Assembly: GCA_947501845.1 (NCBI GenBank)
Contig: CANMXP010000014.1
Coordinates: 1 to 64,000, forward strand
Source: an uncultured Flavobacteriaceae bacterium
GTDB lineage: Bacteria; Bacteroidota; Bacteroidia; Flavobacteriales; Flavobacteriaceae
Direction: 5' to 3'
Length of the DNA: 64,000 nucleotides
In this document: piece after piece, positions 14,769 through 24,578 of the stretch
Position numbering within the stretch: the stretch's first letter is position 1
Layout of the letters: every line of letters starts with the position of its first letter
Position numbers and translations under genes: made by a program
The notes under the pieces: generated by a model
What the model was told of the DNA's origin: nothing
What the model saw: the letters and a program-made list of their open reading frames with translations, nothing else
Databases searched by the model: none

Positions 14769-17252
14769 ATGAACTTTAAAAGTATCGTATTTGCAATTAT
14801 TCTTTTAGCAATACAAATAGGTTTTTCGCAATCTAAAGTCAAGGGAAAGGTTTTAGACGAAAATAATGCCCCAATACCAGGGGCTAATGTAATTATTGCA
14901 AATAAAGCTTCGGAACAAAAAGGTGTATCCACCGATATTGACGGGAATTTTAGTCTTAAACTGGATGAAAGTGGAACGTACAATTTAAAAGTAACTTATA
15001 TTGGTTTTAAAACTTATAAAAGCTCAATTGACGTAGTAGTAAATCTGGATATAAACTTAGGTGATATAAAACTTAAAGAATCTCTTGAATCCTTACAATC
15101 TGTAGAGATTATAGGAAGAAAACGTAAAGACTACAATAGCGATTATTCTTTTTCTGCTACCAAAGTGGCTATTAAAAATAAAGAGTTGCCACAAGCGGTG
15201 GCCACGGTAACAAAAGAGCTCTTGCTAGACCGTCAGGCATTTCAATTAACCGATGCTGTAAAAACCGTAAGTAGTGTTACAGTTACAGGACTTTACAATC
15301 ATTATAATATTCGTGGTATTACCCAAGCTGATGATGGGCAAGTTGTTAATGGTATGCGAACCCGTCAGTATTATTTTTTACAACCAATTACGTCTCATCT
15401 AGAACGTGTAGAGGTTATTAAAGGACCGTCTTCGGTTACCTTTTCTAGTGCAGATCCTGGGGGAACTGTAAATATGGTGACAAAAAAGCCCTTATTAGAA
15501 AAACGTAGTGAAATTTCTGCTTCAACAGGAAGTTTCGGAACTATTAGAGCTACTGCAGACTTTACAGGGCCACTAAATGAATCTAAAACGTTATTGTATC
15601 GTTTTAATGCAGCTTATCAAGAAGCAAATTCGTTTCGGGATTTAGTACAAAATAACGCCTTTCTAATCACGCCTTCTGTAAGTTATATTCCCAATGAAAG
15701 TACGGCATTTAATGTTGAGCTGATTTATAGCAATGGTGTTGGAAATTTAGATAGGGGACAACCCATTTTTGGAAGAATTAATGGGGAATTTGACTTAACC
15801 AGCACGCCAACCTCCTTAAATGTAGGCGCATCCAACGACTTTTTTGAATCAAAGGAATTGATGGTGATGACTAATTTCACAAAGAGATTCACTGAGAACT
15901 TCGGTTTTAATGCACAATACATGAAGCAAACCTGGGAAGAAGATTTAGCAGAACACAGAACGGTGAATGCAGCTGCGGTAGATATTGATGGTAATGCTAT
16001 TCCAACATTAGCGGAAATGCGTTATGTAGAGCGCGAGCAATTCTGGGATACAGATAATATAAGCGCATTTTTTAATTTTGATTTTAAAGGTGAAAAAACT
16101 ACAAATAAATTATTAGTTGGTTTTGATGGTAGCCGTTGGGAACGTACCATTGGTGGTGGACAAAATGGTGCTCGTCGTTACTTAAAGTTAGATGGTTCTG
16201 TCGCTAGATTCGACCCTGTAAATTCAGACCAATTTCAAACTATAGAAATGAATGGCGTGGTGATGCCAAAACCGAACGTACCTCACTTCAACCTAGAAAA
16301 CCCTTCAAACGGTATTAGAGAGACAAAAGATTATAATATTTCTGAGTTTGAAATTCCTGCTAACTTAACGACTTCTGGTGGTATTTATATTCAAAATCAA
16401 TTCAAATTTGGGAAGTTCTCAGCATTAGTAAATTTAAGATACGAATGGTTTAAAGACATCTTCGATTATAAAGGAGATGAAGAAAAATTTGAAACGAATG
16501 CTTTTGTGCCAAGGCTTGGTTTAACTTATGAAGTAACAGATAATATTAGTGCATATGCTACCTATTTAGAAGGGTTTCAACCGCATACCAATACGGTATC
16601 ATTATCTCCTACTGCGGAAGGATTCTTTTGGTCGGCTTCACCAGGACGGTTTGCCCCTCTAGAAAGTAGTTTAAAAGAAATAGGTGCTAAAGCAGAATTT
16701 TTAAATGGGCGGATCTTCGCAAATTTTGCCATTTTCGATGTCACTCAGAAGAATATTTTACTGGGAGATCCCTATGATTTAGAAAATTTAGTGGCCAGAG
16801 GTGAACAGCGTAGTAGAGGTTTTGAAACGGACTTCTCTGGTTACGTAGCACCTAATTTACAGTTAGTGGTATCTTATGCATTTACCGATGCTGAAATTAC
16901 AGAAGATGATGATGAAACTCTAGTTGGCGAGCGCATTGGCGGGGCTCCAAAGCACAGTGCTAATTTTTGGGGTAGATACGATTTTACAGGTAATACTTTT
17001 AAAGGACTTGGTGTAGGTTTAGGTGCTCAATATAGTGGTGATAAGTACTCTTGGTATTCTGACCGTTTGCTGTTACCTGAATATACTGTTTTTGATGCCG
17101 CCTTATATTACAAGGCAAGTTCTAACATGCAATTGACATTAAAAGTGAATAATTTATTTGATAAAACCTATTGGTTAGGAGCACTTAGCGCTTCTCGTTT
17201 GGCGCCTGGTGCACCACGAAATATATTGCTTAATGCTACTTATAAATTTTAG
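14769..17252 (+). CDS. TonB-dependent outer-membrane receptor (siderophore/metallophore type)
   Basis: 827 residues. A signal peptide (to FSQ) precedes a CarboxypepD-regulatory-like domain (about 23-110; VKGKVLDENNAPIPGANVII). A plug follows (about 140-235; NHYNIRGITQADDG, RVEVIKGPSSVTFSSADPGG, VNMVTKKP), and then the 22-strand barrel ends in NATYKF with a C-terminal Phe. The plug pattern with RGI and GP(S)SV resembles siderophore receptors such as FhuA/FecA. The genes around it (Fur-family regulator, MerC, ABC) point to uptake of a metal or metallophore. It is followed 5 bp later by an ABC permease gene, so it is inside the operon. Confidence 0.9.
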   Translation: MNFKSIVFAIILLAIQIGFSQSKVKGKVLDENNAPIPGANVIIANKASEQKGVSTDIDGNFSLKLDESGTYNLKVTYIGFKTYKSSIDVVVNLDINLGDIKLKESLESLQSVEIIGRKRKDYNSDYSFSATKVAIKNKELPQAVATVTKELLLDRQAFQLTDAVKTVSSVTVTGLYNHYNIRGITQADDGQVVNGMRTRQYYFLQPITSHLERVEVIKGPSSVTFSSADPGGTVNMVTKKPLLEKRSEISASTGSFGTIRATADFTGPLNESKTLLYRFNAAYQEANSFRDLVQNNAFLITPSVSYIPNESTAFNVELIYSNGVGNLDRGQPIFGRINGEFDLTSTPTSLNVGASNDFFESKELMVMTNFTKRFTENFGFNAQYMKQTWEEDLAEHRTVNAAAVDIDGNAIPTLAEMRYVEREQFWDTDNISAFFNFDFKGEKTTNKLLVGFDGSRWERTIGGGQNGARRYLKLDGSVARFDPVNSDQFQTIEMNGVVMPKPNVPHFNLENPSNGIRETKDYNISEFEIPANLTTSGGIYIQNQFKFGKFSALVNLRYEWFKDIFDYKGDEEKFETNAFVPRLGLTYEVTDNISAYATYLEGFQPHTNTVSLSPTAEGFFWSASPGRFAPLESSLKEIGAKAEFLNGRIFANFAIFDVTQKNILLGDPYDLENLVARGEQRSRGFETDFSGYVAPNLQLVVSYAFTDAEITEDDDETLVGERIGGAPKHSANFWGRYDFTGNTFKGLGVGLGAQYSGDKYSWYSDRLLLPEYTVFDAALYYKASSNMQLTLKVNNLFDKTYWLGALSASRLAPGAPRNILLNATYKF

Positions 17253-17257
17253 TTAAC

Positions 17258-18703
17258 ATGAGGAACGATATTGTAGTTTTGATAGGGAAACAGTTTTTCA
17301 AAAAGACCTTTTATAATAAAGGTCTTTTTGTGCTGTTATCGCTTTTTTTAATTGTTCTAAGCTATGTAACTATTAATGGATGGAATGCTTTTGAACAGCA
17401 TGATCACATAGTAGAACATCACCAAGAAAAGGAAAGACAGAGTTGGGAAGACAACCCAGATAAGCACCCGCATAGAATGGCACATTTTGGGTCGTTTGTT
17501 TTTAGGTTACAACACCCACTAAGTATTTTTGATTCAGGAATTGAGAGTTACACTGGTAATGCGATATTTTTAGAAGCTCATAAGCAGCATACTGCTAATT
17601 TTTCAGAAGCAAGTTTATCTACAGGCTTAGTACGTTTTGGCGATTTAAATACAGCCATGTTATTACAGCTCATTTTACCCTTAATTATCTTTTTTATTGG
17701 GTATTCATCTGTGACTTCTGAAAAAGAAAATGGAACACTTAAAATAATTTATATTCAAGGAGCATCAATAAAAGAAGTGCTTTTTGGTAAAACGATAGGG
17801 CTATTTTTAATTTCTGCATTATTTTTTATTCCTGCTTTAATAGCCTTATGGAGCATTTCATTTTTAGAAACCCATACAACCAATAGCTCTATTATTTTAA
17901 GGTCGGTTTTAATCTCTGTTTGTTACCTTTTATTCTTTTTCATTTTATGTTGTATTACCGTAATTATTTCTGCTAAAAGCAAAAATTCTAATAATGCATT
18001 GTTAACCTTACTAGGTGGTTGGTTATTACTTTTCATTATAATTCCCAAAACTGCACAAGTAGTTGGGAACTTAATGTATCCTAATTTATCTAAAATTGAA
18101 TTTAGGTCAGTCATTGAAAATGAAGTTTTAAAACAAGGGGATAGCCATAATCCTAACGACTCACATTTTAACAAGTTGCGAGACTCTGTTTTACAAGCTC
18201 ATAAGGTTAATGATGTAAAAGATCTACCTTTTAACTATGGTGGTTTTCTTATGAGCAAAGGTGAAGAGCAAACAGCTAAAATTTATAATAATGAGCATAA
18301 AAAACTAATTAAAACTTACAAGAAGCAAAATAGTATTACCAATAGTTTGGTTCTAATAAGTCCTTACTTAGCTATTAAAAATTTATCTATGGGTTTATCT
18401 GGTACAGATTTCAGCACCTATACTAATTTTTTGTTACAAACAGAGCAGCATAGATATATGCAATCACAATATATGAATGAGCTTCAAATGAAATTTATTA
18501 GTAATAAAGCTAAAGGCAGTGAAGGGAAAGTTCATGTTGTGAAAAAAGAATATTGGAAATCAATACCAAAGTTTCGTTATGAATATATACCCTTATCAAA
18601 AACAATAAACAATCAACTACTTACTATGGTATCTCTCAGTATTTGGTTATTAGTGGTACTATTAATTATGACTAAATTTTCTAATCGTTTTAATATTATT
18701 TAA
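17258..18703 (+). CDS. ABC-2 type permease (DUF3526 family), first of a pair
   Basis: 481 residues. One transmembrane helix lies near residues 25-42, followed by a large periplasmic loop with a His-rich stretch (EQHDHIVEHHQ, DKHPHRMAHFG). A cluster of membrane helices (about 150-270) includes TSEKENGTLKIIYIQGAS, a second loop, and a final helix. This is the DUF3526 permease architecture. It starts 5 bp after the TonB receptor stop and abuts the second permease. The His-rich loop is shared by the family, so it is not proof of metal binding. The substrate is unknown. Confidence 0.8.
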   Translation: MRNDIVVLIGKQFFKKTFYNKGLFVLLSLFLIVLSYVTINGWNAFEQHDHIVEHHQEKERQSWEDNPDKHPHRMAHFGSFVFRLQHPLSIFDSGIESYTGNAIFLEAHKQHTANFSEASLSTGLVRFGDLNTAMLLQLILPLIIFFIGYSSVTSEKENGTLKIIYIQGASIKEVLFGKTIGLFLISALFFIPALIALWSISFLETHTTNSSIILRSVLISVCYLLFFFILCCITVIISAKSKNSNNALLTLLGGWLLLFIIIPKTAQVVGNLMYPNLSKIEFRSVIENEVLKQGDSHNPNDSHFNKLRDSVLQAHKVNDVKDLPFNYGGFLMSKGEEQTAKIYNNEHKKLIKTYKKQNSITNSLVLISPYLAIKNLSMGLSGTDFSTYTNFLLQTEQHRYMQSQYMNELQMKFISNKAKGSEGKVHVVKKEYWKSIPKFRYEYIPLSKTINNQLLTMVSLSIWLLVVLLIMTKFSNRFNII

Positions 18704-20061
18704 TGATGTATAGTTTATTAGTTAAACAATTTTTTAGGTCTAATACAGTATGGTTAGCTTTTGGAATTATCATGATTCTAGGAATTTTAAGCATTGGTAC
18801 TGGTAAACAGTTTTTAACACAAAAACAGGAAGCAATTGTTAAAACCATTGAAAAACAAGAAAAACAAGAAGAGCTCATAAAAAAGCAAAACCAACTTCGG
18901 GAGAATGATATAGGTTTGTTATTATATTATTTAAAATTCTCATTTATTAATCCTGTTCAACCGCTATCGGGCATTTCAATAGGGCAAAGTGATTTGAACT
19001 CTCATATTCAAAATGTGAGCATTCTGAATTTAGAAGGACAAAAGTACGATACAGACCTAGTAAACCCAATGCGTTTACAAGTTGGTAATTTAGATTTGAG
19101 CTTTCTTATAATTTTTCTTTTTCCGTTAGTAATTATAGCCTTAAGTTTTAATGTTTTGTCTGAAGAAACAGAAAAAGGTACTTGGAGAATGATTACTATT
19201 CAAGGCACCTCACCTTTTAAATTTTTATTAATGAAGTTAGGTATTAGAATACTCTTTATTAGTATAGCTTTAGGTATTTTATTCTTACTGTCTAAATTCA
19301 TTTTAGGCATTCCTTTTACTATTGATTTTCTATACATTATAATGATTAGTTACGTATATATTCTATTTTGGTTTTCATTATGCTTCTTTGTTATTCTTTT
19401 AAGGAAATCATCAAACACTAACGCTATTACATTATTAGTAAGTTGGTTACTTCTAGTTGTGTTCTTGCCTATTTTGGTTAATAATTACATTACTAATAAA
19501 TATCCAGTAGATGAAGCCTTTACAATGACCATTAAACAACGGGATGAATATCATAAAAGATGGGACACCGATAAAAAAGAAACCATGGATAAGTTTTACA
19601 AACATTATCCTCAGTTCAAAAAATACGAATTAAAAAAAGAAAGTTTTTCTTGGTTATGGTACTATGCCATGCAACAAATGGGAGATGATGAGTCTCAACA
19701 TGAACGAGAAGATATGTATAATAAAATAAAAAACAGAGAACGACTAAGTAACCAAATGGCGCGTTTTTTCCCTCCATTGCAAGTTCAATTATCAATGAAT
19801 AATATTGCAAAAACGAGCTTAAAACATCATATCAATTTTTTAGACGAAACTTCGAATTTTCATGAAAACTTACGTTTGCAGTTTTACCCTAAAATATTTG
19901 AAAATCAAAAATCTAGTTCTGTAAACTGGAAAAACTTTAAGCCAGAATATTTTGAGATTAAAAGTGATTTTAATGTATTCAAAAACGTCCTTTATATCAT
20001 TTTAATATCTTTAATTTTAATAGGTGTTAGCGTGTTTAAAAACTTAAAATATTTTAATTAG
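18703..20061 (+). CDS. ABC-2 type permease (DUF3526 family), second of a pair
   Basis: 452 residues. The ATG overlaps the previous stop by one base (taATGa). It has the same layout as its neighbour: an N-terminal helix (NTVWLAFGIIMILGILSIG), a loop, a helix cluster containing LSEETEKGTWRMITIQGTS, a long middle loop (HKRWDTDKKETMDKFY), and a last helix. With the upstream permease and the ATPase at 14052 it should form a heterodimeric ABC-2 transporter. It is the last gene of the Fur-associated operon; the next gene starts 40 bp later but is of a different kind. Confidence 0.8.
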   Translation: MMYSLLVKQFFRSNTVWLAFGIIMILGILSIGTGKQFLTQKQEAIVKTIEKQEKQEELIKKQNQLRENDIGLLLYYLKFSFINPVQPLSGISIGQSDLNSHIQNVSILNLEGQKYDTDLVNPMRLQVGNLDLSFLIIFLFPLVIIALSFNVLSEETEKGTWRMITIQGTSPFKFLLMKLGIRILFISIALGILFLLSKFILGIPFTIDFLYIIMISYVYILFWFSLCFFVILLRKSSNTNAITLLVSWLLLVVFLPILVNNYITNKYPVDEAFTMTIKQRDEYHKRWDTDKKETMDKFYKHYPQFKKYELKKESFSWLWYYAMQQMGDDESQHEREDMYNKIKNRERLSNQMARFFPPLQVQLSMNNIAKTSLKHHINFLDETSNFHENLRLQFYPKIFENQKSSSVNWKNFKPEYFEIKSDFNVFKNVLYIILISLILIGVSVFKNLKYFN

Positions 20062-20101
20062 ATGAAATTAATAAAAGTAGAGACTCCACTATATTTATTT
20101 A

Positions 20102-21256
20102 ATGACAATTGATAAGATGGAAAATAAAAAAAAAGAAACGAGAATTGCATCCATAGATATATTAAGGGGTTTGGTAATGTTAATAATGTTGGTAGATCAT
20201 GTTCGTGAACATTTTTTTTCTCACCATTCCGTAACAGATCCAATGGTAATTGAGGATACTAGTAGCGGTTTGTTTTTTACTAGATTGTTAGCTCATTTTT
20301 GTGCACCGGTTTTTGTTTTTTTAACAGGTTTATCAGCTTGGCTATATTCTAACCCCAAGGACAAGCCATCAAGGTCTGCAACTTCATTCTTATTAAAGCG
20401 AGGATTTTTTTTAATTCTTTTAGAGCTAACAATTGTCAATTTTTCTTGGTCTGCATCTTATAATACATTGTATTTGCAAGTTATATGGGCAATTGGTATA
20501 AGTATGATTTGTTTGGCTTTCTTAAGCAGAATACCAAGGTTATGGATTGGAATACTTGGATTTGCAATTGTTTTTGGACATAACCTCTTAACACCAATTG
20601 CATTTGAAGAGACAGAACTTGGCTATAACCTTTGGACTATTCTTTACCATAGAGGTTTTTTAACAACTGATGGTTTTATCGACATTAGAATTTCTTACCC
20701 TGTGTTACCTTGGATAGGTGTAATTTTATTGGGATATTTTATGGGGCCTCTGTATCACCGTCGTATATTACCAGTAAGAAGGCAAAGAATATTAATATTT
20801 CTTAGTCTTTGTTCTCTTACTGTTCTTTTGATTCTAAGGGGATGGAATATTTACGGGGAAACTGTGCCATGGGAAACACAAAACACAGTTTTAAAATCAA
20901 TCATGTCTTTTTTTAATTACACAAAATACCCGCCATCCTTAGATTATTTGTTGTTCACTATAGGAATTGGCTTTTTTTTACTTTCCTATTTTGAAAGAAT
21001 TAACAATCAATTTTCACAAGTTTTAAAAGTATATGGTTCTGCTCCCATGTTCTTTTACATTGTTCATCTGTATATGATTCTAATAATTCATGCAATTCTA
21101 ATCTTCACAATAAATAATGGTGAAGTTATTAAAGTGAAAAATGTTTATCAACTCTGGTTAATTTCAATTGTACTGTCCGTTTTGCTATATTTTCCAACAA
21201 AAAAGTTCTCTAATTATAAACGTCGAAGTTCATCAAAACTAATAAAGTATTTTTAG
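20102..21256 (+). CDS. HGSNAT/DUF1624-type membrane acyltransferase-like protein
   Basis: 384 residues with about ten transmembrane helices. The N-terminal signature ASIDILRGLVMLIMLVDHVR and the following HFCAPVFVFLTGLSAWLY match the heparan-alpha-glucosaminide N-acetyltransferase-type (DUF1624) family, with the conserved membrane His in VDHVREHFF. Family members are thought to move acyl groups across the membrane to sugars. No sugar pathway gene adjoins it except the glycosyltransferases 1-3 kb away on the other strand. An in-frame ATG at 20117 is an alternative start. Substrate unknown. Confidence 0.8.
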   Translation: MTIDKMENKKKETRIASIDILRGLVMLIMLVDHVREHFFSHHSVTDPMVIEDTSSGLFFTRLLAHFCAPVFVFLTGLSAWLYSNPKDKPSRSATSFLLKRGFFLILLELTIVNFSWSASYNTLYLQVIWAIGISMICLAFLSRIPRLWIGILGFAIVFGHNLLTPIAFEETELGYNLWTILYHRGFLTTDGFIDIRISYPVLPWIGVILLGYFMGPLYHRRILPVRRQRILIFLSLCSLTVLLILRGWNIYGETVPWETQNTVLKSIMSFFNYTKYPPSLDYLLFTIGIGFFLLSYFERINNQFSQVLKVYGSAPMFFYIVHLYMILIIHAILIFTINNGEVIKVKNVYQLWLISIVLSVLLYFPTKKFSNYKRRSSSKLIKYF

Positions 21257-21280
21257 GGCTGCTACATGTAGCTATTAAAT

Positions 21281-21712
21281 CTAAATAATGTGGTTTAAGT
21301 TTATTGTAGGTCGTTTATACAAGATTGACAGAGCACTTACAATGATGAAATTTTTAGTGATATATTGCCCTAATAAACTAAGTTGAAAAGGAGCATCAAT
21401 GAATATTTGTTTTGGAAATATAAATAAAGGAGTAAATGTAAATATTATATGTATCAAAGCAGCTGCTATAACGGTTTTGTTATAAATATTAAGTATTAAT
21501 AATATCCCTAATACAGATTCCCATATTGCAAGTAAAATAATTGAAATATTAGGAGGTATCAAATTAAAAGTCAATACACTTATAGTGTTTTGGGCTAAAT
21601 TTTCAGCGGGGTTCATTTCTGGAAAATATTTCAATAGCCCAAACCAAAGATATACTATCCCAATACTGATAGCTATAACTTGATAGCTTGATATTTTAGA
21701 TTTCAGGTTCAT
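21281..21712 (-). CDS. DoxX-like small membrane protein
   Basis: 143 residues, four predicted transmembrane helices (ISIGIVYLWFGLLKYFP, ISIILLAIWESVLGILLIL, TVIAAALIHIIFTFTPLF, ITKNFIIVSALSILY). The F-G-x-x-K-F/Y motif in the first helix and the WE in the second match the DoxX/DUF417-like family. These are small inner-membrane proteins, often of redox or unknown function. It is convergent with the DUF1624 gene, whose stop lies 24 bp away. Confidence 0.65.
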   Translation of the reverse strand: MNLKSKISSYQVIAISIGIVYLWFGLLKYFPEMNPAENLAQNTISVLTFNLIPPNISIILLAIWESVLGILLILNIYNKTVIAAALIHIIFTFTPLFIFPKQIFIDAPFQLSLLGQYITKNFIIVSALSILYKRPTINLNHII

Positions 21713-22150
21713 TTGTTTTTGTTGTATAGTAATTTACTTACGGCGTTCTGTTAAATTTAAATAAATTTAATCGATTGCCATTTTGCTAGCATTAACTGAT
21801 TTTATGCCATCTACATTAGAGATGTTTTGATATCATATCCCTTTATTTCCCGTTTGCCCTTCAAACAAGCAAAAAAATCAATAAAAACCTGTTTTTTGAT
21901 GGTTTATGTTTATTTTGAAATTATATAATTAGGAAAATAACTTACTCAAAAAATTAAGATAGATTTATTAAAAGAAATTGAGTTATTCTCTTTTTAAATG
22001 ATGTATATTTTGATTTGTTTTTGATATTCAATGTGCCAAATTTGTACTGTTTTATTCAAGATATCTGTGGGAATACAAGAAAAGTAATTTCTGTATTGGA
22101 AAGTAATCCATAACATTTAAACAATGCTTATTAAGTTAAGGGAGAACCAT
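21713..22150. other. 438-bp intergenic stretch
   Basis: AT-rich. It lies upstream of the DoxX-like gene and downstream of the GT39 gene, both on the minus strand. No ORF, palindrome or terminator-like hairpin was recognised. Confidence 0.5.
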
Positions 22151-23563
22151 TTATTTATAAGCATAGATCCCTTTATATTTATTGGTTTCTAACTTCTTTA
22201 GTTTGCTCCTTTGGGTTTCTTTTAAAGCTGTTGAATCGCGATGTGAAATAATTACTAAAAACGGGTTCTTATTTTGCGTGATACTATTTAATTCATCAAG
22301 AGTAATCTGCTGAATGGCTCCTTTAGAATAAAATCTGCTAGAATAGCTTTCCATAAACAAATGATAAGTAAGTACCTCTTCAGTTATAGTATTTTTTAAT
22401 AAATATTTATCAGTTTTACTATAATACTCAACACGTTCGTTTATAAGAAAAACAGAAAATATAATGGTTAGAGCAATTGGTAACATTAGACTAAAAGTCA
22501 CATAGATTTTTTTCCATTTTATAGATTTCCACCAGTAAACAATTAACAATGCCAAGGGCACCATTACTGGCATGATATAAGGATGAATTAAACTTTTAGA
22601 AGGGGTGAAGAAAATGGGAGTCCATAATAACCATAAGACCAAAAACAATAACCATTTATGGGATTTTAAATTAAACCGTTCTTGCCATGTTTTTTTGATT
22701 ATTAAAAATATCCATGGCAGTGTAAATAAAATAAGAAATATCCATACCATTCCTATAGGTTGAGATTTAGGAAAACCATATTTATCACCGCTCCAACTAG
22801 AATCGAAAAAGCGCTTAAAATGCTCGCCTACTACAAAGTAATCTAAAAAACCTGGTGTCGCTTTTTCTGCAAAATAATACCATGGAACACTAAGCGCGGA
22901 AATAATAAAAAAACCAGCTAACCAAGGCATAGACTTAATTATTCGAATCTGTTCTTTAAAAAAGAGTAACCAAAGAAATAATGGAGGTATGGTTAAAATT
23001 ATAATAATCGGACCTTTTGCTAATAACCCTAGCCCGATTCCAACAAAAAAAAGATAGTTCCAAATACTTCTTTGATCGGTTCTACTACTTTCCCAAAATG
23101 AAAGCATAGTGAGAACAACACAAAATGTAAGAGACATATCTGTAGATACAACACCTGCATGCAATAAAAACTCTGGAATACATAATAAAATAAAAGCAGG
23201 TAAAAAGAAAGGCAGTCCTTGTCTTTTTCCATACTTACCTATCATAAAAACTATTAAAATAGATAAAACTAAAGAAGGTAATCTAACGGCAAATTCATTA
23301 ACACCAAAAATATCCATACTTATAGCCGATAACCAAGTTGATAAAGGTGGTTTTGCCCAAAAAGGTAGATTGTAATCTATTTGTGGAGTTATCCAATTAT
23401 TGGTTTCGCACATGATGCGAGCTATCTCAGCATATCTAGCTTCGGTTTTATCCATTAATGGAAGTGTACCATTTATAAAAGCTCTTATAATGAATAGAAC
23501 TAGGGTACTTAATGTATAAAATATGGGTTTCTTTAAAAGTCGTTTTGAGGAATAACTTTCCAT
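22151..23563 (-). CDS. ArnT-like GT39 lipid-linked-sugar glycosyltransferase
   Basis: 470 residues with about a dozen transmembrane helices in the first 380. The first periplasmic loop has the catalytic-type acidic signature DKTEARYAEIAR (D38, E41 and E46), then FWAKPPLSTWL, as in ArnT and other GT39/PMT-family enzymes that use polyprenyl-phosphate sugars. The C-terminal periplasmic part is short. The gene overlaps the upstream GT2 gene by 31 bp, so the two are co-translated. The GT2 would make the lipid-P-sugar donor and this enzyme would move the sugar onto lipid A, a glycan or a protein in the periplasm. The acceptor is unknown. Confidence 0.85.
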   Translation of the reverse strand: MESYSSKRLLKKPIFYTLSTLVLFIIRAFINGTLPLMDKTEARYAEIARIMCETNNWITPQIDYNLPFWAKPPLSTWLSAISMDIFGVNEFAVRLPSLVLSILIVFMIGKYGKRQGLPFFLPAFILLCIPEFLLHAGVVSTDMSLTFCVVLTMLSFWESSRTDQRSIWNYLFFVGIGLGLLAKGPIIIILTIPPLFLWLLFFKEQIRIIKSMPWLAGFFIISALSVPWYYFAEKATPGFLDYFVVGEHFKRFFDSSWSGDKYGFPKSQPIGMVWIFLILFTLPWIFLIIKKTWQERFNLKSHKWLLFLVLWLLWTPIFFTPSKSLIHPYIMPVMVPLALLIVYWWKSIKWKKIYVTFSLMLPIALTIIFSVFLINERVEYYSKTDKYLLKNTITEEVLTYHLFMESYSSRFYSKGAIQQITLDELNSITQNKNPFLVIISHRDSTALKETQRSKLKKLETNKYKGIYAYK

Positions 23564-24327
23564 GAACTTATAGCTTGTTTTTTATATTTTCTAGAAATCA
23601 AAATAAAGTCATACCATAGTGTGAAGAAATAAGACGTTTTAACTTTAGAATCGCTAGCATCTACCCATGATTGCAATGGAATTTCTCTCACAGTATTTTT
23701 AATACTGCTTTTCCCTATAAGATGAATCAAACGATGAAATAATTCAACATCAAACAGCCACTTAGAAATAAATTCTTCTTTAAATAACTGTTTGGCCAAA
23801 TCGGCTCTAAATATCTTACAACCGCATTGTGTATCATAAACGGAAAGACCTAATTGCATCGAAATAAAGGTAGCAATAAATCGTCCAGTAAAAAACCTAA
23901 AAAGCTTTCTGCTAATAATATTGTCTATTTTAGAAATCCTAGACCCAAAAACAAAGAAGATCTTCGAATTAATAAGTTCGCTTAATTTTAAGCACTCATC
24001 AAGAGAAGTAGATAAATCGGCATCTAAATAAGCTATCTTATCAAAGTTTAGATGTTTTTCAGCATAAAGAAAACCCGAACGAACCGCAGCCGCTTTTCCT
24101 TTGTTTGTTTCAATATTATCAATAAAAACACTATCAGAAACGTTTCCTCTAATTTCTTGTAGTATATCAAGTGTATTGTCACTGGAGCCATCATTCGAAA
24201 ATAAAATAGCAACATTTTTATGCTTTTGTAAAAAAGAATAAAATAATTTTGGTTGTAACCTTCCAGACTCATTATAACAAGGAATAACTAGTACTAATGA
24301 AAAATTATTAAGTCTAAGTTTACTCAT
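23533..24327 (-). CDS. GT2 polyprenyl-phosphate-sugar synthase (dolichyl-P-glucose synthase-like)
   Basis: 264 residues. The GT-A fold has LVIPCYNES (13-21), SNDGSSDNT (44-52), KGKAAAVRSGFLYA, the metal-binding DAD (102-104; LDADLSTS), DTQCGCKIFRAD and KWLFDVELFHRL. This is the DPG/DPM-synthase type that makes lipid-phosphate-linked hexose on the cytoplasmic face. Its 3' end overlaps the GT39 gene by 31 bp. A cluster of three CTTAA half-sites at 11-bp intervals lies 196-222 bp upstream of the start and is matched by a pair before the response regulator gene. Regulation by that system is inferred. Confidence 0.85.
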   Translation of the reverse strand: MSKLRLNNFSLVLVIPCYNESGRLQPKLFYSFLQKHKNVAILFSNDGSSDNTLDILQEIRGNVSDSVFIDNIETNKGKAAAVRSGFLYAEKHLNFDKIAYLDADLSTSLDECLKLSELINSKIFFVFGSRISKIDNIISRKLFRFFTGRFIATFISMQLGLSVYDTQCGCKIFRADLAKQLFKEEFISKWLFDVELFHRLIHLIGKSSIKNTVREIPLQSWVDASDSKVKTSYFFTLWYDFILISRKYKKQAISSWKVIPQNDF

Positions 24328-24522
24328 AAATTTTTTATCAATGATTCACTAACATTTGTATTTAAAACCTATCAAATAATTTTATGGAATTATCTCAAAA
24401 TAGCAATAGAAATAAGATAAATACAATCACCCATAACCATAGGTTATAAATGAATTGTATTTATTTTTCAAAAACTAAATGCATTAGGTTTCTCTAATGA
24501 AATGCGAAAGTAGATAGAGAAT

Positions 24523-24549
24523 CTTAAATTACTCTTAAGATAACCTTAA
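24523..24549 (-). promoter_or_regulatory. Triple CTTAA direct repeat, probable response-regulator binding site upstream of GT2-GT39
   Basis: CTTAA occurs at 24523-24527, 24534-24538 and 24545-24549, exactly 11 bp apart (one helical turn), as expected for tandem binding by an OmpR-family regulator. The spacing and half-site resemble the enterobacterial PmrA box. A second array lies before the response regulator gene (26763-26778). It is in the 251-bp gap upstream of the GT2 gene and downstream of the zinc-ribbon gene. Confidence 0.5.
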
Positions 24550-24578
24550 GTGAAACTATAGTTAAAACGGAGTTATAT

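Noticed and set aside
21261-21272. Palindrome GCTACATGTAGC between convergent genes
   Set aside because: Short and without a T-tract, so not supported as a terminator.
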